A stretch of DNA of 64,000 nucleotides, from assembly GCF_963576545.1 (NCBI RefSeq), contig NC_083639.1, forward strand, positions 17,361,118 to 17,425,117. The letters run 5' to 3'. This document shows, piece after piece, positions 1-12,859 of the stretch (position 1 is the first letter of the stretch; every line of letters begins with the position of its first letter). Under the pieces are notes generated by a model that did no database searches, was not told the origin of the DNA, and saw only the letters and a program-made list of their open reading frames with translations. The stretch is from Limanda limanda (Eukaryota; Chordata; Actinopteri; Pleuronectiformes; Pleuronectidae). The position numbers were made by a program, and so were the translations under genes.

Positions 1-3000
1 ATTGGCACTGGTAATGTATTCAGCTCCTTGGCAAAGAATGTGCTCAGTTGGTTCCAACTGTTAAAGACAGCTGGGAAAACTGCTCCTCACCTCTCCATGG
101 CTCTAGTTGTGTTTTTCTTTGGAATGCGTTTACAAAATAAATACGTTAAGCAGTCATTTCCTGAAAAGCAGAGTTCAGATAAATGCCTCATCTGTTTGTG
201 AAACTGTGTTTATTAGCAAATATTGTCATGTCATTTTTGATGCATTTAAGATTAAGTTGAGCTCTATGACACATGCACAAACAGCAGTACATGCTTTAAG
301 CGGGCGCACAGTAAGGTGACTCACATGTGAGGGGTAGGGTAATGTTTCATGCCTTCAAACATTCTGCCACCTTTCCCATATAAGCGTTTTAATACACAGT
401 TTTGGTGACTGGCAAGCAAAAAGGCTTTTCATGTATCTCTGTCACAAACAATTCAAATCCTCATTCCTTGCGAGTGCAGAACGTAGGCCCTGCGTCCCCA
501 ATCGCTCAGCCACACCTGTGCTGCTGATTCTCCTGTAAGCCACACAGTCTGTTACACTGCATCTTCCATAACACACAAAAATCCCCACTCTCCTCTCCCC
601 CTCCTCTCCTCTCCTCGCTCTCACCTCTCGCTGTCAGCTTGAGTCCACTCCTCACTAACATCAGCATCAACAGAGCCTACTACTCACTGTACTCCATAGA
701 CAGCCGGGCTGACATTAAGGCAGATGGATTTTCTCTCAATCCGCTTAAGACATCAGACGCTGAGTGACTTTGTTCCATTTTTTTAAAGAAGCATTTTAAT
801 ACGGCTGCTTTCATGTCTGAGTGCCTCCCCACTGTTGCAGATATTGAGTCAGTGGACTGCTGCAGGATAGGCCGACAGACATTTTTCAAACAAGAGCAAT
901 GAAGTTCTTCCCGATTCCACCTACCTACTTCAGTTCGATAGTCCTGAAGATAAAATTACATCTGGTGATGGATTTTGAATGAGATCTGAAGTCTAATTTA
1001 AAAAATAGTTTCTCTGCAACATTTATGCAGACACCCATGACCACAGGTACAGTTAGATGCTCACTGGTGGATGCTGTTCAAAATTCTATCATTCAATGGG
1101 GTTTGTATTCACCCAAAAGAACCATTCTGTATGGTAACTACACTTGAAAGGTCATGGAAAAGAAGATCTACTCCGGCAGTTTTTGGCATCGTTCAGTTCG
1201 CAAAAAAAAAAAAAGGCTCCTCTTCACTCCTCAAACCTTATCAGTCCAGACAAAGAGGCTTTCTCTTCTCTTTTAGAACTGGAATTTCTCTCGGCCTCAT
1301 TCCAATACGGAGGCCAGCAAATACAAACTCGTTACTTTCCAACTGTTTCCTCTTCTTTTTTTCAAAGGAGGTGTACGGATGGAGGAGGAAGGAAGATAGT
1401 GGGAGACCAGGGACTAGGCAGTTTGTCTGATGTGAATGTGTTTCGTGTTATCACTCTGAGTGGCTGAGTTCCTACGTCGGCCCGATAACACACTGCCTCT
1501 CTTCTGCCTTCCCTCGCTGTCTGCCAGAATGGCTAAGTCATTTTGTGTCAACACTGCTCAGCTGCAGAGTGAACAGAAGTCAGACGCTGTCCACGCTGCC
1601 CGGTCAGAGGTCGTGACTCCCTTCCTCTCATGTGCCATCATCTCTACAGCGGCTGCGTGGGGAAGATTTATGTTGGCATCACCTCAAGGGCATGACCACT
1701 GTGAAAGGTCAGTGTGATGCTTACAAGAGAGAGAAAAACAAGCATACTGTATCTGTGCGAAAAGAAGAAAAGACACATTTTTTATATTTTTTCTTCTATG
1801 CTTCCTTCCCTGCAATCTGCATTTTGTCAAAGGCCTCTCCCTCCAGGCACCGGTGGTGTAGTAGTAGGCATTGATAAAAAATGGAAACCCCCCTGAGAGA
1901 GGGAGCGGAACATGCTTCATATGAGGACGGCTCCATTAGTCTCGTACATGTAACATGGGCTTGAACTGCATAGAGTGATGTATAACCTTGGCCTGCAACA
2001 TTCATTACTCTGAGTCACAGCTGCTAATCACATGGATTACCTTAATCTGACCCATACAGTATGTCTTCAAAAATCACAATCTCACAGTATATAAAGTAAT
2101 AAAAGTAAAGGCATGAAAAAAAAAAGGAAATGAATCATTGCAACCACAGGAAATGGTTAGCAGTGTCTTTAGCCTTTTATTGCCTCCTTGTAGAGAAAGC
2201 ACACGACCAAATGCCGGGACTAATACTGGGATTAGGCTCATAATCAATCAAATAGATTAGAAGCAGTGACAACAGTGCAGGCAGCCGCACCACATAGGGT
2301 CTGCAGTCAGCCCGGGCAGGAAGTGTTGACTGTTTTGGCTGTGATTGGCTACGGAGGGGGGTCTGCAGGAGTGCAGCAGCACTGCAGTCAGTCCCATATC
2401 ATAAATCATGCTCCCTGCTCCTTTAGATTGGTTTAAATCAAGCTTCTCTTTTGGGCCTTGACTGGGTCCCTTGGCTTATTAGAGCCTTACATTCAGAGAA
2501 TAACCAAGCTCACTATTCATCTGATAGGCCTTAAAAAAGAAAGCCAGGCCAGGTCCATTCATTTGGATCATCCATTTATGTGTGTTTCCTTACACGTGCA
2601 AAAAAGCATTTTAAAAGCAGAACACATTATCAGCACTGCGCACTGGCTTAATACATTTCTAGGTGGACATTTTTTTTGTTTTTTGTGGTGAACATAAAAG
2701 AAAACACTACTCGTCACGTTAATGGTGAATGATGTCGTCTTGGTTACACATCCTGGCCTGTATTTACAGTTACAAAGGCAGATGTGAACTCACACGGCCT
2801 TGTTACAGGACTCAACCGATTTATTCCAGCTTCGAAACTTAACATAGACGTGTGCTTTTGCTCAACAATAGAAAAACAGCGTAATCAATGAAAACACCAA
2901 CACAAACTGAAATGTGTGGCAAGCAATTACCAAGCTAATAATATTTCTTAAGCCTCAACAGCAGATGCACCCCATCAGGATAGTGAGAAATTACTGTTTA

Positions 3001-5590
3001 ACTATACCGTTACATATTTCCCATCAAGTGCGAGTAACAACAAAGATGGAGTCTGAATGCAGAGGTTTAAAGAGGTAAACAACTGAAACTATCTGCTCTG
3101 AGAAAAGCGTGAACACGAAACCAACACAGGCCCAACAAAAGATTTTAAAAAAGATGCAGCTATTACTCGATCCTCTTTGAAAAGTGGCTCTTTTGTCTGA
3201 TCAATACAGATGGTACTTTAAACAAATCCAATGGCCACATAAAGACTCAGTCCCAGTGGGGGGGCTCTTTAACGGTTGGCACTTCTATAAAAGGTTATTG
3301 AAGAAGAACACCCTTCCTGGCTGTTCTTGATGGGTTCTCTCTCCTGAACAGCTTGGAGATCAATCCTATAGCTGAGGCTGGTTATCGTGGAAAAGACAGC
3401 AAGAGCAGGTTAAAAAAAAACACGCAACTTTTCTATGACTCGCTTACTAACTTCTGGATTAACTTCAGGTCAGTTAATGCCAGTCAAACAGTCCTGCAAG
3501 TGCCAAAGACACCAGCATCTTTTCTTTATTTCTGACAACTTTATTTATTAATGGATATCAGGACATGAAGGAGGGTTTTGACAAATGAACAACCCTACCT
3601 TCAAACCATTGGGAACATCTCAGTCATGACGCAGCTATTTTACATCCCATTACCTCATCTGCTCTGTTTTTTTTGTAATTTATTATAACTTCACACTGAA
3701 TTCCTGGCTACAGTGACATGACAAATTGCTGGGTCTTTTGTATCAGCCGTGACATCTATAGTAGCTTTAAATATCTGAAAGCTCATCATGTGGATGCAGC
3801 AACTTGGCTTATCTCAGCGAAGTGGCCTTGAGAGCCACACATAAACACAGGCAGCTTTACATCACTGGTCGGCCTGATTCCGCCCCGTCAGCAAAGCCCA
3901 GGGGACTAGACCATGATGCTCTGCAGTCTCAGCACCACAGAAAGAAGAAAAGAAAAACTGTGATGGAACAAAAGAAAGATGAAGTTGGTTAGAAGTGTCC
4001 TTATGCCTATTTCCACGTGCTGACTTGATTATATATTTTGCAAATAGAGTGGACTTAGTATTTATTGTCCCATTCACAGAGGATTGCTTATCGCCACACA
4101 GCACAGCACATCATACAGAACTGCCTACGTTACACTCTTCTGGCTAAATCCACTAATGACTAAACCTGACATGATTCTAAAGACTACACACAATGTGGTG
4201 AGATCTTGTGCTGAATAAACCTGTGTTCTTGAAGTGTGAGAGCCCATCGATGCGGCCCATATTGATTTCTCCCGTCTATTTATTTCTCCCTCATGCAGAG
4301 TCTCCTCTAGCCTAACCTGCACTGGCTGATAAACACAGCCGTCGATGCAGAGTGAGGTGACCGGATTAGCCGGGGACATCCTTCAAAAAGGGTTTGCGGC
4401 TCGTTCACAGGGGAAGGGTCAACGGGAGAAAACCGCTCTCATCCCGAATCCCAGACAAGGGGATAGGCGATGAGTAGCAGGTGATAAGCCCACCCGAGCA
4501 AGGGCGCCCATTCCGCTGTGTTATCAGAGATAACGGGTTCATAGGTAGGTCAAAGTTCAAATAGAAGACATGCATGTGCGTGGATGCATGGCTAATCAGT
4601 CACACACACTCACAAACATGTCATGACACACAGACCTGCTGTTCTACAGCAGCACATCGAAAAATGGAGCCAATGGCCCGTTCTTTTAAATAATAAAACA
4701 AAGAGAATAGATCGTGTCACACTCGTTTTAAAGCAGACGCTCCTATTTAGAGCAGCTACAATATGTTTTGACAACCAACAGGTCAGATTTCAGCACTGTG
4801 AGTCCACCAGCAAGAGCAAAACAAAGCTGTGATAATGTGTGAAGCAACTACACAATATTTCTGGAAATATAAATAATGATGAATAATAGAAGTATGCATT
4901 GTCCAACCAGAATATTTTGAATGGGTTAATATAGCTGATGTACAACCACACTACTAGCAACATATTGTGTGCCCATATATAACTAAATAACTAAATAAAA
5001 TCTTTTAATGTCTCAGTACAGGCAGATGCTAATAATAAAAGTACTTATTTCTTCTACAAATTAACCCTGTTGTTGCCTTATTACACTGAAATCAATATAT
5101 TATTAAAAATCACTTAATTAAAAGCATTTTTGTTGTTTTGTATATTCATTTTGTATTTTAAAACTGCCTGAGATTCTAGAACAGCACCAGACTAAGAGAT
5201 GTTTTTGACATAGTGACCTCAGACAAACATGCAGCTCATTTAACACATGACACGAGAAGACTGTAAAGCAGTAGGAGTGATACACACTCAGTCATTCTTT
5301 TTTGTGACGGTTTCAGCCATTGTGTCAAATATAAATGTAAAAGTCATGAAGTGTCTCATCATGGTATCATTCAGGTCATTCATGCCTGCGTAAAGTCAGC
5401 CGGTCCAGCCACAGAGGGGCTTTAATACAGATTCTCTACGGGCCACATACGTGGACAGTTTTAATGTATTTGGACTTTAAGTCTGGTGAGCATAGCGTCC
5501 AGTGCTTTTCATACAACCATGGAGAATCCACCATGGATATCCGACCCATTAAAACTCTCTGCTTCTTTTAAAAGGCCTAAGAGGAGCTGA
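1..5590. other. Intron 2 block, unique sequence with candidate regulatory patches
   Basis: No gene or clear repeat. Short homopolymer runs occur (A13 near 1202, T8 near 3667). Two patches are motif-dense: 2180-2420 (GGATTA and ATCAATCAAATAGATTAG words) and 4390-4540 (GATAAG and a palindromic GATA pair at 4520-4534). Neither can be called functional without comparison to other species. Confidence 0.5.
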
Positions 5591-5614
5591 TGTAATTGGT
5601 CATCATTAAACTAA

Positions 5615-6060
5615 CTACCGCAGATTAAACTGGGGAGTTTCTCCTCTACTCATAACACCTTCCCTCTGCTCCAGACTATTCTCCACTATGTCCCACACAG
5701 CTCCAGGATAGTGCTTGTGTCTCTTATCAACAAAATCATAAAATGCACAGGTCGTATTCGTCTGTACATCTGCTCTCAGTTTGCACCAGTGACTGTAGCC
5801 AGTATCAGGTTTGAACCAAGCTGTAAATTTCATCCTTTTACCAACCAACTCTGTTAATGTCCCTGTGGCCAGTTGCTTGAGGTAAGGTAAGCACACTATA
5901 CTTTATTTCCAATAAAAAAGCGTTTAATGCAGCTTGCCAATCTGCTGGTGTTTTTGTGTAGTCAGGGACACTGCCTTGTTGACAAGCCGGTAATTACTGG
6001 TGCTTCGTCTGAGCTTTCAGTCTCAGGTAACGGCAGACCTATCACGCTCACGCTCTGATG
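5615..6060 (-). pseudogene. Possible decayed coding remnant of unknown family
   Basis: The minus frame 5896-5615 (93 codons) has a protein-like composition unlike most chance frames here: frequent Trp, Cys, Tyr and His, mixed codon use and no low complexity. Segments include RMKFTAWFKPDTGYSHWC and FYDFVDKRHKHYP. Directly upstream on the same strand (about 5900-6050), other frames also read for 20-30 codons without stops (for example PADWQAALNAF), with frame changes and a stop between the pieces. That is the pattern expected of an old inserted coding sequence broken by indels. I cannot assign a family. A transposon, an endogenous viral fragment, a processed pseudogene or chance are all open. 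It is antisense to no known gene and lies in cadherin intron 2. Confidence 0.3.
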
Positions 6061-6429
6061 ATACATACATTTATCACCACACCTGTCTGGACACTGTAGC
6101 GGCACTGCATACACACAACACCACAGCTGCTGCAATGACTATGAACTGTACGTTGCCGGTAGGAAAAGTCTGAAAATTCATATGACACTGTTTGATCGGC
6201 TACTGTGGTAGCAGCTCCTGAATGTGATCCGTTTGGGAGCACCTATAATCATCACACATCTGGAGACTGTGGTTTCCAGTTAGTGACAGATGTTTCTTCC
6301 TCTGGGATCTTTCTGTCTGAACATGTTTCAGACAGATGTACAGAACTTTATCTAAAACATTTCAAATTAATTAAGAGCATCAACACCCAAGGTGGAAATC
6401 GGATGTTTCCACCTCTATAAATGCTCTAC

Positions 6430-9400
6430 AATAAAAAGTTTGTGTGAATCATTATCACTGTCTTATTGCAGGGTGTTGGTGCTGGGTGGGTGCAGAGACG
6501 TCTACTGAAAATCACATCCTGTGTTTTACATCCAATTAAAAATTCATTCAAGTTCTAGTTTTATAGCACAAATATTTTATCTGAGTCACAGCAGGAACTT
6601 CACTGGTTGAGAGTGAATTTCCGCTCGAGCACAAAATCACTCAGGGGATAAGAAAAGAAGCACTTTCAACTGTTTAAGCGGTGGTAGCTTTTATGGGGTT
6701 AGTCAGACTAGTTTACATACTGGATCGGATAATTGAGCTTCAGTCAAACAATTGGAGAAAAGCAGAATAAAGCATCCTCCACCACAGTGTGGTATCTCGA
6801 GCTGTTAGATATGAAAGTGATGAACATGTGGTTTGATGGAAAAGGGAGGGAGACAGTCCAAACAATATTTCAGAGAGAATGCTTCACGGTGGCAAACATT
6901 TTTTTTCCCCTCAGCAAAATGACTTCGGCGGAGTGTGATGAATCCAGCCTAAGATAGATGACGCCCCAGAATGAAGACTCCTCTGCACCGCTCCTCTCCT
7001 CTTCGCTCTGCTTTGTTTCTCTTGAGCTGCACAGCAAATATTCTACTCTTGGATGACGAGGTTGGCGAGGGGTATAGGTGATTGTCCCAGCGGAATCAGA
7101 GGCAGTTTAAAGCATGAGGTGATTCTCACAGCCAGGCAATTTGAGGACAATCAGCGTGAATTGTTGAGTTGATCTTTCCACCCTGACAGTAGCAATGCTT
7201 CCACTGTTCATGTCAGCGGCACTAAACATGCTGCTACACTGCTCTCCATGGGGAGAGGCAAGGAGAGGAGAAGAGGAGGTCAAGCACCAAAGATAAAGGC
7301 TGAGGGAGGAGGAGGAGAGCAGGGCAGGATTGGATAACCAGGCCCCCAAAAAACCTTTGTCTCCATATTAAGCTTCTCACATTTAAATTGACAACAGAGC
7401 TTTTGGTCGATTGCCTCAATAATCTGCTCTGTTGCCCGTGTTCACAGCTCCCCTCTGAACACTTAGATTTCCACAAGCCGCTCCCCAAGTAATCCATCAT
7501 GATCAATCACGTCACAAATAGCCATCTGACTGTACACCAAAGTCAATACGATGTGTGATGCATTCAACAACGTACTATACTTCCACATATAGCTAAAAAA
7601 TATATAATTTTGCAATTACAATTCAAATACTAACAAATATGCTGCTTTATTACAACCAAAAGTGCTAATTTCCTGCATCAAGTGCACCCAGAACTCCCCG
7701 CGCATCGTAAAAAGAAAAAGAGGCCAAGGCCATGGGGAGTAGACGGGGAGGAAGGATTCACTATCTGCAAATACCTCATTTAATACAGTGACCAGGGCAT
7801 TAAAACCTGTCAGACTGAGTTTAACTTGGGCAGGTATCCATCCACGCAGCACAGGATACTTCATTTCATCCATGAGTGAATGGGCAACGGCAGAAAAAAA
7901 ACTCCTGGAAGGGAGGGGAGGAGGAGCAGAGCTGAGAGGTGGGAGCTTTGTGTGTACGGGTGTGTGGGTGGACAGAGTTTTTCCATTCAAAAAAGAGCCT
8001 TTGGGTTAAGGTTGGAGGCTGGCATCTGGTCTTTAATTTGAATTCATCAGTGCACCATAGAGAGCTAAATGACCATGTAAAGCCTCGGGCTGGCCTGCAG
8101 ACATGATTGTATGTATGCATACTGTATGTGTAAAATCACAGCCTAACTCCTCGAGGCTCTGATCGCCGTTAATGTCTCGGAATCTCTCTCTTTCTGAACA
8201 CTCTTAAGAGCTAAAAGGTTTCAGTAAGTATTACGCAAGAAGTCATTCAACTACTTGGAGAGAAAGAAACATCTCTATTCACCACATTTAAGACATACCT
8301 CATGTGAGATCCTGAATTATAAATGTTATGTGACCACTTTGGTACTCAGGGTGAGAGAAGGTATAAAAAGAGAAATTAAAGAAATACCACCATCATTTCA
8401 GACAGTTAAAGCCCCATCTATACATGTAATGTGTCATTTCCTGTTAAAACAATCAGGACACATATATATAGAGCTACTGAGCTAAACATGAAGGCCGTAT
8501 AAGTCATAGTTCAGTCACAGCACCTACATGATTAAATGTTTCTCTCAAATGTATCATGATGAATAACCTCTTTCAAAGATCAGAATAAGCAACAGAGTCA
8601 TCATTCTCACAGAGTAATGTGAAGAGACATTTACGGTTGTTATTTTTGCTTTGGTTTTAACTGCAATTAAAAGTGTTGACATCTGCTGCAGGAAATCTTA
8701 ACAGGTTTACCTTGAGAGTACTTCCCAAAATACCACTTAAATAGCAGCAACTCATTATAAGTGTGATCAATATCATTCACCTCTGCTTTTACGCTAAGCT
8801 GTTCCATACACATCTTTTTGATGGGAACATACAGACACATAAGAAAGTCTTTTTTTAACACATTCACTGAAAATTATCTAGAGTAAACCTGATGTTATAT
8901 AACTGTCATCACTTTGACCAAAGTGCTGGTTCTCAGCAGCTGAGCCGGTGTAGGGAAAGATTCGTCACTGATACTCCAAATCGTGTTAAAATATTATTTT
9001 ATTATAAAGACAGGCAGGAAAGAACAGACATACACTGTGTTTTCTTAGTTGTCAGCATGGGGCCGGCTCATGGTTGAACAGATATAGGCTGCGACTGCTG
9101 AGGGGGCTGAATCATAAAAAGGCCAATAATCTAAATTTTTATAATCATGGTTGGAGTAATTATGTTACTAACAAAAACAGGCTTTTAATTAGGGTACAAT
9201 AATAAAGCCACTGTGCCTCCTGAATAGTGCCATATTATATTTCTATAGTTGTTCTGTAGCATGTGGTAGCAGGTTAATTACTGATTGCTGCAACAGGTGA
9301 GATGTTGAGCCTATAGGAAATACATTTTGGGAGATATGGTAAACTGACCTCTCTTGTTCTTGTTGAGATCTGCGGACCAACTATAAGTAGTGACAGCCCC

Positions 9401-9750
9401 CAACAAAGAAGATGAGTAGTACAGTGGCAGGTTCACCGTTTGAAATTCCTCTTGCTAATTAGGTTCAGGTTGGTTCCATGAATTGGTTGAAAACACTGAC
9501 TTCTGCTCAGTCCCTTCCAAATAAAACTATTTAACTTGTTCTTAAATATGTAACTGATGGGTTTATGATTTGAGTTGGATTTGCTTTATCGATCATTATT
9601 AAAGAACAGGGTTAGAGGATGGATGTTATGGAACGAGTTTGATAAATATAATGCTGTCTTAGGTAACACACAACTCCTTGTGGAAAAGTCCTGGCAGTAG
9701 GAATAAATCCATTTAACTAGCCTAACGTTTTCTGCAGGTGCGATTGAGAT
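6430..9750. other. Intron 2 block without recognisable gene or repeat
   Basis: A+T-rich unique sequence. It includes a purine-rich patch at 7255-7322 (GAGGAG words) and a G-rich patch around 7910-7980. Open frames reach 124 codons (7616-7990, minus) but are chance frames with no splice sites or recognisable motifs. Confidence 0.6.
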
Positions 9751-9754
9751 GTGT

Positions 9755-9830
9755 TATAGTGTTAATTAGGCTTAAAACCTTCCTTTTTGATAAAGCTTAT
9801 AGTTAGAGCTAATTAGTGCGGCAGAAAATA
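9755..9830 (+). repeat. Possible 5' fragment of a teleost retroposon
   Basis: The words GTTAATTAGGCTTAAAACCTT, split across 9760-9782, and TTTGATAAAGCTTATAGTTAG (9786-9806) resemble the 5' region of the same broad class of fish repeats as the element at 10022-10808. The 190 bp between the two is not clearly recognisable, so either one element has decayed or two fragments lie side by side. Confidence 0.4.
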
Positions 9831-10021
9831 ACTCGTCCTGTGTTCCAAAATAGGAAGCGTTTAGTTTAAAAAAGGCATAGAGGTATTGATGTCTGATCTA
9901 CTGAGTGGGCCACATGGTTTTCATCGTACTACCATACAAACCAGTAGCCAGTCAGATTTACCTTGAGCCTCAGTGTACCCTCAAGTTCGGCCTGTATCAT
10001 TGTAAAATTGATTAAAAGGCA

Positions 10022-10808
10022 AAAACCCCTGATGACGCTAAGACGCACAGGGAATTTATGACACATGACACACGGAGCTTCTCTTTCCTGCTTCTCCTTC
10101 CTCTTCTACATACTTATCACATCAAAGTAATTCTTATCTCATCAGTACATGTTACTAACTTGACCCCTTCTCCGGAGTTTCTGTGCCTTATCGCCACAGC
10201 TGTGGCCGCACCATGGATTATGATTGTGGATCGCGCGTCAGAGGTCGCAATGGTGGATCCAGTTTGGTGGATTCTGTATCGTGCCAGCTGATCGTAGTGG
10301 TAATGGAGGATTCTTTGTCGCGCTGGCATCGGATGGTGGTGGACCACGACCACGAGGCGGCGGCTGATGATGGATCCTAACTGGACAATGGACAATGACT
10401 GTGGACTATAGTGGATCCCATCCTGATGCTGGATTGTGATCTTGCTGGCTGCTGACCAGAGACTATGATGGCAGCAGGACTGCGTGACATATAGTATTGA
10501 AGTTATCCTTCGAAAATGTTTACCCTCCTCGATGCTGCTAAAAAACTTTAATCCCGATGATGTTTTCCTACACTTGACATCTATTGCACTTCTGTCCGTC
10601 CTGGGAGAGGGATCCCTCACATGTGGCTCTCTCTGAGGTTTCTACATATTTTTACCTGTTAAAAGGGTTTTTAGTAGTTTTTCCTTACTCTTGTTGAGGG
10701 TTAAGGACAGAGGATGTCACACAATGTTAAAGCCCTATGAGCAGTTTGTTATTTGTGAATGTGGGCTATACAAATAAAATTTGATTGATTGATTCATTGA
10801 TTCATTGT
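10022..10808 (+). mobile_element. Teleost interspersed retroposon with ATTG/GATT tail
   Basis: I recognise the whole span as a high-copy family common in spiny-rayed fish. Landmarks in order are: CATGACACACGGAGCTTCTC (10065-10084); the segment around TGTTACTAACTTGACCCCTT (10149-10168); a GTGGATCC-rich middle; the CTGAGGTTTCTACATATTT region near 10634; TTTTTCCTTACTC with AGGACAGAGGATGTC (10680-10720); and GGGCTATACAAATAAAAT (10763-10780) running into a tail of ATTG units ending about 10808. The conserved 3' end and short tandem tail indicate copying by a LINE-type reverse transcriptase. The 167-residue minus frame inside it is an antisense chance frame. The class name (SINE, truncated LINE or composite) is not certain. 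Confidence 0.8.
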
Positions 10809-10809
10809 G

Positions 10810-12645
10810 AAAAGAAAAACACCTTGCGTTGCATTGGTTAAATGACGAGAACTCAACAGAATGCACCTGCAGCGATCACGGGGTGAGGTTAGCATATCGC
10901 ACTTTGGCCGCCCTGTAGACGGAGTGTAGATATCCTAACTGATGATTCCCTTGAGGCTCACCTATGACAGTGTTTGTCATTGATACTCATTGATGAGGGT
11001 TCTTACATCGATCCTGTCATGACTTTTGTCAATACAGTATGTAGATGGTGGTTAAGAGTATTTGTGGTTTGGTTCATCTTCATACCGTAAAGCCACTAAA
11101 TGAAACAGTGCACATCATGTCATTAAGGTGTGAAATATTTAAATGGCTAACAGTCGAGTTCATGGAAAATGTAACTTCTTCTTAAACACCACCACGGGTC
11201 CATGGCCGTCACCTGAGAGCTGTTGTTCTAAACTTTGTGAAATCACTTGGAGGAGCAGTGAAGCGCTGAGCTTTTGATGCTATATTCAATGACATCCAGG
11301 TAGTTGTGGTCAAACCCAAAGCCACAGTTCACATCAGTGTGTTTCCCCTGAACCCACAGCTGCCTCTGATGCAGCCTCCACTCCTGCCAACACTGTGGCA
11401 TCTCATTTATCATCAATCACTTCAAATAAATGTCTCCTAGCTACTGATCAGTCTCTTGGATCTCCCTTCAGAGAGTTTTATCCACTTCTTTTCACTGAAC
11501 ACTTGGAAGGGGTGAGGGCTCTCTGTTGGATGTAGGTCAGGACTTTGACTTGGCTAGTGAAAACCTTTTCATGTCATCATCTTCTTAAGCCTTTTTTTAG
11601 AATTTTTGTTGAGTACTACAATCATTGTCTTATTGGAACACATGCAGCACTGCTTTCCTTCTTACTGAAATAGAAAACAATTTGCTAAAGAGTATTTATG
11701 TGTCTCTCGCTGTATCTCTCACAACTCTGCTTGACTGATGGTATATTTGACATTCAGCAGATGAGTGGTGAAGATGTTTAGTCAATTATGGCATTTTTAA
11801 GTGATTGATTGGTTTCTCCCATGAGCAGTTCTCCTCAAATCCCCAGGTTACTGCAGGTGATCTGAGACAGACTTTTCAGCCAATTTTATTCTCCTACAGC
11901 AAAGGTTCCCCCTGGTTACTATTCCATGAATTCCATTTCTACTCAGTGTTGTGTTTATTTTCGATGAATGCACAATGACATCAAAAGCAGCAGTGAAGGT
12001 TGAGGGACTTCTCAATATTGTTATTTTTATTGCTTTTTCTACATTTAATATTTTGCTTTTGGGTCTTTGTGATATTTTATTTCCATTTGAATCTAATTTG
12101 TCTTGGTTAAGTGTAAGAGCCCAAAACTTTTTATTATGCCTTTATAACCTTCTCCAAACTGATGCAGTCTCACCTGAGACTCTTTGAACTGCATTGGAAG
12201 CACATTACAATACAGGTTAGGGTTAGGGTTATTTGTATTCATTGAACTGTAACACTAGTTGGTCCCCAAAACATCATTACTTGTTAAAATAATTTCTTTC
12301 AGCAGATCGGTCCTGACCGCGCCCTTTGCTGCTTTTCTTCCCCATCCTGCATTTTACTCTTATACTGTCCTGTCAATAAAAGCAATCAACTGCTCAAAAA
12401 TATCTTTCAAAATATCAGCCATATAGCCATTTTCTCTTCCTGGTTATATTCATAGTTGTTTTTCTGAATGCTGCATATACCGGATTATTGGAAATTTAAT
12501 TATTTTGCACCTTTAATAACAATTACTAATTAGAATGGCACTCAGGAGAGCAGATACCTCGCTCAAAGCGCTGTCCCCTTATATGTATCAACATGTACTA
12601 CAGTTCAGAAACTTTGATTATCATTCACAAAAATATGCTAGATTT
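10810..12645. other. Intron 2 block, no gene seen
   Basis: A+T-rich sequence between two interspersed repeats. The only structured item is the telomere-like repeat at 12214-12231. Confidence 0.55.
12214..12231. repeat. Short interstitial telomere-like repeat
   Basis: AGGTTAGGGTTAGGGTTA, just under three units of the vertebrate telomere repeat. It is too short to be more than a repair scar or chance. Confidence 0.8.
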
Positions 12646-12649
12646 TATT

Positions 12650-12857
12650 CATTTAGATTCATGAATTATTCCCAGGGATCAGTGAAAGTGTCTCTCCCTT
12701 TGTCTGGATCTGTACCAAATTTGAATGGGTTCTATCTTGGCCCATTTCCCATCGTTCAACCAAGTTTCATGGAAATCCATTCAGTAGATTTTGTGTAATT
12801 CTGCAGAGAATCAAGCCAAAACCAAGAAACAAACAACGGGACAGGGGTGAAAACATG
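12650..12857 (+). repeat. Degenerate high-copy teleost repeat
   Basis: The segment with GTACCAAATTTGAATGGGTT (12711-12730), AAGTTTCATGGAAATCCATT (12762-12781), CAGTAGATTTTGTGTAATTC and the terminal ACGGGACAGGGGTGAAAACA (12836-12855) matches a family widely dispersed in fish genomes. No terminal repeats or duplication can be paired here, so I do not assign a transposon class. The 87-codon plus frame across it is not a gene. Confidence 0.7.
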
Positions 12858-12859
12858 AC

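Noticed and set aside
5884..5898. GAGGTAAGGTAAG double donor-like word on the plus strand
   Set aside because: No plus-strand exon precedes it; it overlaps the minus-strand coding remnant.
10117..10620. 167-codon minus frame
   Set aside because: It lies antisense inside a recognisable high-copy teleost retroposon and has no domain.
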